Below, piece by piece: positions 6,736 through 11,272 of a stretch of DNA of 11,272 nucleotides. Within the stretch, counting starts at the first letter, position 1; each line of letters opens with the position of its first letter. The DNA comes from DATCKG01 sp036562385. GTDB taxonomy: Bacteria > Bacillota > Sulfobacillia > Symbiobacteriales > Symbiobacteriaceae. Location: contig DATCKG010000093.1 of NCBI GenBank assembly GCA_036562385.1, forward strand, positions 1 to 11,272, given 5' to 3'. The position numbers were made by a program, and so were the translations under genes. Below the pieces are notes generated by a model. The model made no database searches and was not told the origin of the DNA. It was given only the letters and a program-made list of their open reading frames with translations.

Positions 6736-7053
6736 GTGCGAAAATGTTTTCGGTATAGCTCGGACAGATACACGGAGTATTTCGAGTTCGTGGGTGAACT
6801 TCTGAAAAGGCACATCGTCATAGAGTCCGGCCACGTACTCCTCTTGGAAGGGGCGGAAGTGGGAGAACTGGACCTTGCCACTGCCGGCAAAAAGTGTCGA
6901 GAAATCAGTCCACCTGTCTTTGACGAGTTATGGTTTTGCCTGAGTAGGTTGCCGCACGGCACTCGAACGACGGATGGGCCCAGTTTCAAGAGACTCTTGC
7001 GGGAATTACGTGCTGCGGGAGTCCTCGACCCCCAAGATTCATCGGACTCGTAG
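6736..7053 (+). CDS. Small hypothetical protein, unrecognised
   Basis: About 105 residues; I do not recognise a family. The sequence looks like a folded soluble protein: a charged, aromatic N-terminal part (RYSSDRYTEYFEFVGELL), a beta-like patch (HIVIESGHVLLLEG) and C-terminal helices (FKRLLRELRAAG). It has no signal peptide and no membrane segment. GAGGTG at 6724-6729 lies six bases before GTG 6736. ATG 6730, two codons earlier, abuts that site and is the other candidate start. Base composition (about 52-58% G+C) is clearly lower than the flanking biotin and transporter genes, which hints at separate origin. It stands alone between two hairpins. An accidental reading frame is possible, because the length is short and no homologue can be named from sequence alone. 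Confidence 0.5.
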   Translation: MRKCFRYSSDRYTEYFEFVGELLKRHIVIESGHVLLLEGAEVGELDLATAGKKCREISPPVFDELWFCLSRLPHGTRTTDGPSFKRLLRELRAAGVLDPQDSSDS

Positions 7054-7251
7054 GAAGCAACCATGCGTACAGCCCTGGCCGCTCTGGCGGGAGACCTGAT
7101 GTCGAGGGGCAAGCCCTTTCGACCGTGAGTGGGGCGCGAGTCACACTGGCTGAAGGAAGCCCGTTTCGTGGGAACACATTTGGTACGCATGGGCTTGCAT
7201 TTCTCGTCGGGTTGGCGAAAGGTGAAACAGAGCCAAACCGAAGAAAGAAAC
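7054..7251. other. Lower-GC noncoding stretch after the small hypothetical gene
   Basis: No convincing gene. A 21-codon frame, ATG 7063 to TGA 7128 (starts MRTALAALAG), has only a weak upstream AGGA and could be a chance frame. A 60-codon plus-strand frame from 7125 runs through the terminator hairpin and ends in non-protein-like sequence, so it is not called. The composition stays near 53-60% G+C, like the preceding small gene. Confidence 0.35.
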
Positions 7252-7297
7252 GGGGCTGTTCCCAGCAGCAGAGCAATCTGCTGGTGGGAACAGCCCC
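7252..7297 (-). terminator. Strong hairpin between convergent units, best oriented for the transporter operon
   Basis: GGGGCTGTTCCCA (7252-7264) is a perfect 13-bp inverted repeat of TGGGAACAGCCCC (7285-7297). After one G/G mismatch the stem continues for seven pairs (7266-7272 with 7277-7283), capped by a GCAA loop. Read on the minus strand, the stem is followed by GTTTCTTTCTTC, a T-rich tract; on the plus strand it is followed by TTGTTG. It lies 44 bases beyond the ATPase stop, so it most likely ends the minus-strand transporter operon. It may also stop plus-strand transcripts from the small hypothetical gene. Confidence 0.85.
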
Positions 7298-7340
7298 TTG
7301 TTGCTAATGCAGCCCGCGTGCCCTCGGGGCGGCCTCGTAC

Positions 7341-8505
7341 CTACCCGGCGATGGATTCGGGCAGTCGATAACCCTCATGGCCGGCGAGGGCCGAGCAGGC
7401 GGACATATCCTCGATGATGGAGACAAAGTCGGGCTTGGGCCGGAACCGGACCCGCTGGCCTTCGGTCACGTCCTCGTGGGGATGGGAGGGGTGGGCGTGG
7501 ATCATGAGAGGTACCCCCGCCGCGGGCTCCTGGCACTCCACCAGGACCTCCATGATATTGCCGCTGTAGACCACCCGCCTGACCACCCCGGCTATAGGGC
7601 CCCGGGGGTCGATGTCAAAGCTGTCCGGCCGGACGGAGACCACACAGACACTCCCGGGGGTACAGCCACGGGTTTCCCGGCAGGGGATGGGACCCAGCGG
7701 GGTCTCGACCAGCGGCTGCCCGGTCCGGCTCAGCACGCCGGAGAGGAGGTTGGTCTTCCCCACAAACCGGGCGACAAAGGCCGTGCGGGGGGCGGTGTAG
7801 ATCTCCCGGGGGGTACCGCTCCACCTGCCCGCCGTTCATCACGGCAATGCGGTCGGAGATCGCCAGGGCATCTGTCTGGTCGTGGGTGACGAGGATCCCG
7901 GCGCTGCCGTGCTCCTTGAGGATGCGCCGCACCTCTTCCCGCATCTGCACCCGGAGGGCGGCATCCAGGTTGGAAAAGGGCTCATCCATCAGCACCAGAT
8001 GCGGCCGGGGCGCCAGGGCCCGGGCCAGGGCCACCCGCTGCTGCTGTCCACCGGACAGATGGTGGGGCATCCGGTTCTCCAGGCCGGCCAGCCCCACCAG
8101 CCTCAGCACCTCCTGGACCCGTTGCTTCCGCTCGGCCCGGCTGAGCCGGTGCAGGCCAAAGGCCACGTTCTCGGCCACGGAAAGGTGGGGGAAGAGGGCG
8201 TGCTCCTGAAAGACCATGCCAAGACCCCGGCGCTCGGCCGGGACCCGGACTCCGGGGCCGTAAACGGTTCGGCCAAAGATCCGGATCTCCCCCTGGTCGG
8301 GCTCTTCCAGTCCGGCGATCAGGCGCAGGGTGGTGGTCTTGCCGCAGCCGCTGGGGCCCAGCAGCGTGAGGATTTCCCCGGGCTGCACTTCGAGATCGAT
8401 CGCCTGAACCGCCGGCCGGGAAGCCCCAGGATAGGTCTTTGTGAGTCCCCGGATCACCAGCGGGTAACGGTCCGCAGGGATCGGCCCGGCATTCGGCTGG
8501 CTCAC
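7341..8505 (-). pseudogene. ABC transporter ATP-binding protein, iron/thiamine/polyamine type, frameshifted
   Basis: The ATPase of the iron(III)-type importer encoded just upstream. The first frame gives 229 good residues: Walker A GPSGCGKT at 50-57, Q-loop Gln100, signature LSGGQ at 150-154, Walker B VLMDEP at 171-176 and switch His208. After VE at 228-229 that frame turns into Pro/Arg-rich nonsense and runs on to 7615. The next frame, from 7817 to the TAG at 7341-7343, reads GTPREIYTAPRTAFVARFVG and then about 140 residues of C-terminal domain (TOBE-like region). This is the usual continuation, so the intact protein would be about 388 residues. The break lies at 7817/7818, where two bases, or five, appear to be missing. 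It could be a true mutation, an assembly error, or less likely a programmed shift near the C6 run. GTG 8505 overlaps the permease stop (GTGA), with AAGGAGG upstream. Confidence 0.88.
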
Positions 8506-10217
8506 GCGGCATCCTCCTTTCTGCGTTCCCGGAGCATGCGGCCGACGAGGATCATCACCGGCGGTACGGCCAGCAGGATCAGGAAGAGGGCCGGCGGCCC
8601 GCTTCGGGTGTAAAAGCCGTCGGAGGCCGGAATCCAGACCCGCACCGCCAAAGTGTCGTGGCCCACCGGCCGGAGCAGCAGGGTGGCCGGCAGTTCCTTG
8701 AGGGCGTTGAGGAAGACCATGGACCAGCCGGCCACCAGCCCCGGCACGGCCAGGGGGAGGGTGACCCTCCGGATAGTTGCCATGAAGGAATGGCCCAGCA
8801 ACCGGGAGGCATCCTCCACGGAAGGGGCGATCTGGACCAGGGCCGACTGCTCAGACCCAATGGCCTCGGGCATGAACCGGACCACGTAGGCCGCTACCAT
8901 TACCCACAGGGTACCGTAGAGCCCGGGCAGCCAGCGGAGGAAGACAAAGGTCATGGCCAGCGCCACCACCACGCCGGGCAGGGCGTAGCCGGAGTAGGCC
9001 AGGAGATGGAGGAAGCGGCTGCCGGGGCCGGCGTTGCGTGCCGCCAGGTAGGCAATGGGAAAGGCCAGAGCCGTTGCAAGGGTGGCTGCGAGAGCGGCAC
9101 TGCTGACGGAGTTCCAGATGTACTCAAGCAGGCGCAGGTCCAGGCCCTGCTGCAGCGCCTGGGCCGTCCAGTAGAGGATCATCCCGGTAGGAAGCCCCAG
9201 GCTCAGGAGAAGCACAAGACCCACAAAGATCAGGGCGGGCCAGCGCCATGGACCCAGCCGCACCGGCGGTGCCGGTCGCCAGGTGCCCACGGTCTGGTAG
9301 TACCGGGCCCGCCGGGCAAACTGCTGCTCTCCCACGAGGATCAGGCAGGTGAGGGCCACGAGGATGGTGCTGAGGGCGGCGGCCCGGCCGGGGTCAAAAC
9401 GCCCCAGGAGTTGGAGGAAGATGGCACTGGTGAAGGTGTCGTAGCGCATCAGCGCAACGGTGCCAAACTCCGCCAGGGCGTGAAACGCCACCATCAGTGC
9501 CCCGGCACTGACGGCGGGGCGGATGAGAGGCAGGGTGACGCGGCGAAAGATCGCCATGCCCCTTAGTCCTGCGGTGCGGGCCGCCTCTTCCAGGGTGTAA
9601 TTCAGGTTGCCCAGGGCAGCCGCGGTGAGGAGATACAGGTAGGGATAGGTAAAGAGGGCGATCACCAGGGCGCTTCCGGGGAGGCCGTAGATGCTGGGAA
9701 GACGGACGGGCTCGCCCACGATCCGCTGGAGTCCCTGCTCCAGGAGCCCCCTGGGCCCAAAGATGTCGATGTAGACCACCGATCCGACGAAGGCGGGGTA
9801 GACCAGGGGCAGGGCGCCCAGCCAGCGTACAACCCTGCGGCCCGGTAGGTCCGTGCGCATCACCAGCCAGGCCAGGGGCAGCCCCATACAGGCGGCCAGT
9901 GCCGTAGTTGCCAGGGCCAGTTTCAGGGTGTTGCCCAGGAGGCCCGGCAGCCGGGCGTACCAGAGGTCAGCCCACACTTTATGGCCCGCGCCGAGGGCAC
10001 GGACGATCAGGTAAAGGAGGGGCACCGCCATGAGCAGGGCGGTGCCGCCGGCCACGACGAGGAGGCTCGGGTAGGGCGCCCGGCCCCCCCAGAGACGTAT
10101 CCAGATATTCCGGGTGAGGACCCGGGCGACGCGGCCGTGGGGCCGGGCCGCGCCCGCGCCGGACGCTGTGGGGTCTCCGGACCCAAACCCGATGGGGCGC
10201 TGCACTGCGGCACCCAC
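8502..10217 (-). CDS. Iron(III)-type ABC transporter permease, two fused permease domains
   Basis: A long hydrophobic inner-membrane protein of the FbpB/ThiP kind, with two binding-protein-dependent permease domains in one chain, so a single copy can form the whole channel. Counting from GTG 10217 (571 residues), the first domain runs from a membrane segment at about 50-74 (SLLVVAGGTALLMAVPLLYL) and has its EAA loop at about 210-232 (EEAARTAGLRG...RRVTLPL). The second has its loop at about 468-490 (EDASRLLGHS...RRVTLPL), the points where the ATPase docks. The C-terminus is charged (RMLRERRKEDAA). The start is uncertain. GTG 10217 has a purine-rich AGGAAG about nine bases upstream. An in-frame TTG at 10277 would add 20 residues that do not look like family sequence. 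It lies between the substrate-binding protein and the ATPase, overlapping the latter by four bases. Confidence 0.93.
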   Translation of the reverse strand: MGAAVQRPIGFGSGDPTASGAGAARPHGRVARVLTRNIWIRLWGGRAPYPSLLVVAGGTALLMAVPLLYLIVRALGAGHKVWADLWYARLPGLLGNTLKLALATTALAACMGLPLAWLVMRTDLPGRRVVRWLGALPLVYPAFVGSVVYIDIFGPRGLLEQGLQRIVGEPVRLPSIYGLPGSALVIALFTYPYLYLLTAAALGNLNYTLEEAARTAGLRGMAIFRRVTLPLIRPAVSAGALMVAFHALAEFGTVALMRYDTFTSAIFLQLLGRFDPGRAAALSTILVALTCLILVGEQQFARRARYYQTVGTWRPAPPVRLGPWRWPALIFVGLVLLLSLGLPTGMILYWTAQALQQGLDLRLLEYIWNSVSSAALAATLATALAFPIAYLAARNAGPGSRFLHLLAYSGYALPGVVVALAMTFVFLRWLPGLYGTLWVMVAAYVVRFMPEAIGSEQSALVQIAPSVEDASRLLGHSFMATIRRVTLPLAVPGLVAGWSMVFLNALKELPATLLLRPVGHDTLAVRVWIPASDGFYTRSGPPALFLILLAVPPVMILVGRMLRERRKEDAA

Positions 10218-10286
10218 GACTTGCCACTTCCTTCCTTCGTGATGGAGATCAGGGAGAGTTTCGTAAGGATTCGGCAACCCCTTCGG

Positions 10287-11272
10287 TCAGGGCAGGCCGA
10301 TCCGCTCGATCAGGTCGACAGTCCGGCTCCATTCCTCACCGTATACCTTCAGGTCCACCTGGGTCCGCTTGATCTGGTCCAGGGTGGGAACGCCTTCGGC
10401 GGGCTTGACGCCTGCGAGGGTGGGAATCTCGTAGTTACGCTGGGCCAGGAGTTCCTGGATATCAGGCCGGAGCATGAACTCGATGAAGCGCTTGCCATTT
10501 TCCGGGTTGGGTCCTCCCTTGATCAGCGCCACGCCGGTGGTATTGACGGCGGCGCCGATGCCGCCCTCCTCCTGATCAGGCCAGATGATTCCGACCGGCG
10601 ACCCTTCTGCCTTCTCCAGGAAGTAGTAGTAGTGGTTGACCCAGCCGAGGGCAAACTCGCCCTTGCCGACAGACTGCCGGATCTGGGTGTCACTGCCGAG
10701 GGCGACGGGCTCATTCTTCAGAAGGTCTCGCAGGAACTGTTCCGTCCGCTCCTCCCCGGCGGCGAGGCGGAGGGCGGTGATGTTACCCACCATGTACTCG
10801 TGGTGGGCCCGGTTCATGGCGATCTGGCCCTTCCACTTCGGATCGGCCAGGTCAAAGATGGACCGGGGCAGTTCCTCCGGGTTGGGCAGGAGTTCGGTGT
10901 TGTACATGATCACTCGGAGACGGACCGTGACGCCCACCCAGGAGCCGTCTTCAGCCCGCAGGTCCGGCGGTACCTGCTCTAGCCCCGGAAAGTCGTGGGG
11001 AGCCAGGAGCCCGTCCCTGCGCAGCAGTTCCATGGCCCCAGCGTCGTTGCCGATGTAGATGTCAGCCTGAGGGTTAGCCCGTTCCTCCCTCACGAGGTTG
11101 GCCAGTTCGGGGCTTGAGCCGTAGCGGACCTCGACCTTGATGCCCGTCTCCTGGGTAAACTGATCGAAGATGGGCTGGACGAGGTGTTCGCTGCGGCCGG
11201 AGTAGACCACTACGGTTCCGGAAGCAGAGGTGCCGGTCTGGTCCTTCGGGTCCGGCTTACCTGCGCTGGAAG
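10287..11272 (-). CDS. Iron(III) ABC transporter substrate-binding protein, 5' end outside the window
   Basis: The open frame enters at the right edge, so the start and signal peptide are missing; about 327 residues are visible. The first 20 or so (Ser/Gly/Lys/Thr-rich, SSAGKPDPKDQTG) look like the flexible linker after a lipoprotein cysteine, and then the fold begins with VVVYSGRSEHLVQPIFDQF. VYSGR, DIYIGNDAG, YNTELL, DLADPKWKGQIAM and WVNHYYYF match ferric-binding proteins of the FbpA/FutA family. The consecutive tyrosines (fragment positions about 214-216) correspond to the iron-ligating pair of that family. It would sit outside the membrane, capture Fe(III) and pass it to the permease encoded 69 bases downstream. 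The metal is inferred from the tyrosines; close relatives bind other ligands, such as thiamine or phosphonates, but lack this pattern. Any promoter and any Fur-type site would lie beyond the window. Confidence 0.93.
   Translation of the reverse strand, partial: SSAGKPDPKDQTGTSASGTVVVYSGRSEHLVQPIFDQFTQETGIKVEVRYGSSPELANLVREERANPQADIYIGNDAGAMELLRRDGLLAPHDFPGLEQVPPDLRAEDGSWVGVTVRLRVIMYNTELLPNPEELPRSIFDLADPKWKGQIAMNRAHHEYMVGNITALRLAAGEERTEQFLRDLLKNEPVALGSDTQIRQSVGKGEFALGWVNHYYYFLEKAEGSPVGIIWPDQEEGGIGAAVNTTGVALIKGGPNPENGKRFIEFMLRPDIQELLAQRNYEIPTLAGVKPAEGVPTLDQIKRTQVDLKVYGEEWSRTVDLIERIGLP

Noticed and set aside
7125..7307. A 60-codon plus-strand frame near the terminator
   Set aside because: It reads straight through the strong hairpin at 7252-7297, has no ribosome site and has no protein-like features in its second half.
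7341..7763. A separate 140-residue minus-strand protein downstream of the ATPase
   Set aside because: It is the C-terminal domain of the same ATPase gene, set apart only by the frame break at 7817/7818.
9981..10982. A 333-codon plus-strand frame opposite the permease and substrate-binding protein
   Set aside because: The minus-strand frames there are recognisable transporter proteins; the plus-strand translation is a mirror of that coding region and has no family signature.
1..11272. CRISPR arrays, tRNA or rRNA genes, insertion sequence transposases
   Set aside because: No regularly spaced repeats, no tRNA-like cloverleaf or rRNA segments and no transposase-like frames were seen on either strand.

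Overview
The window is GC-rich DNA (roughly two thirds G+C over most of its length). Most genes have strong Shine-Dalgarno sites and several start at GTG. The gene families, the BirA-type biotin operator and the Bacillus-like BioA point to a high-GC member of the Firmicutes/Bacillota (the Symbiobacterium, Thermaerobacter or Limnochordia kind of lineage). That is an inference from style and families; nothing here fixes the species.

Layout. (1) Positions 1-228 hold the C-terminal end of a class II fructose-bisphosphate aldolase family protein. (2) 329-1918 encode a complete DEAD-box RNA helicase with a C-terminal DbpA-type RNA-binding domain, followed by a long two-part hairpin at 1932-2002. 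(3) 2191-2221 is a BirA-type biotin operator. It controls a tight four-gene plus-strand operon at 2256-6626: bioF, a ketoacyl-ACP synthase III (FabH/BioZ type), bioA and bioD. A hairpin at 6653-6703 closes it. (4) 6704-7300 is a stretch of lower GC (about 52-60%) with one small unrecognised gene and a strong hairpin at 7252-7297. (5) 7341-11272 on the minus strand is an iron(III)-type ABC transporter in the order substrate-binding protein (5' end outside the window), two-domain fused permease, ATPase. The ATPase reading frame is broken near 7817/7818.

How the genes work together. BioF, BioA and BioD carry out pimeloyl thioester to KAPA to DAPA to dethiobiotin. The operon as seen has no bioB and none of the known pimelate-supply genes bioC, bioH, bioG, bioW or bioI. 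In their place, overlapping bioF by one base, sits a KAS III gene. The alphaproteobacterial enzyme BioZ is a KAS III homologue that builds the pimeloyl precursor from glutaryl-CoA and malonyl-ACP, so this gene is the best candidate in the window for a less usual pimelate route. This is the point most worth following up.

The ABC transporter is a separate, convergent unit. Its substrate-binding protein carries the consecutive tyrosines typical of FbpA/FutA ferric-binding proteins. The hairpin at 7252-7297 has a T-rich tract on its minus-strand 3' side, so it probably terminates the transporter operon.
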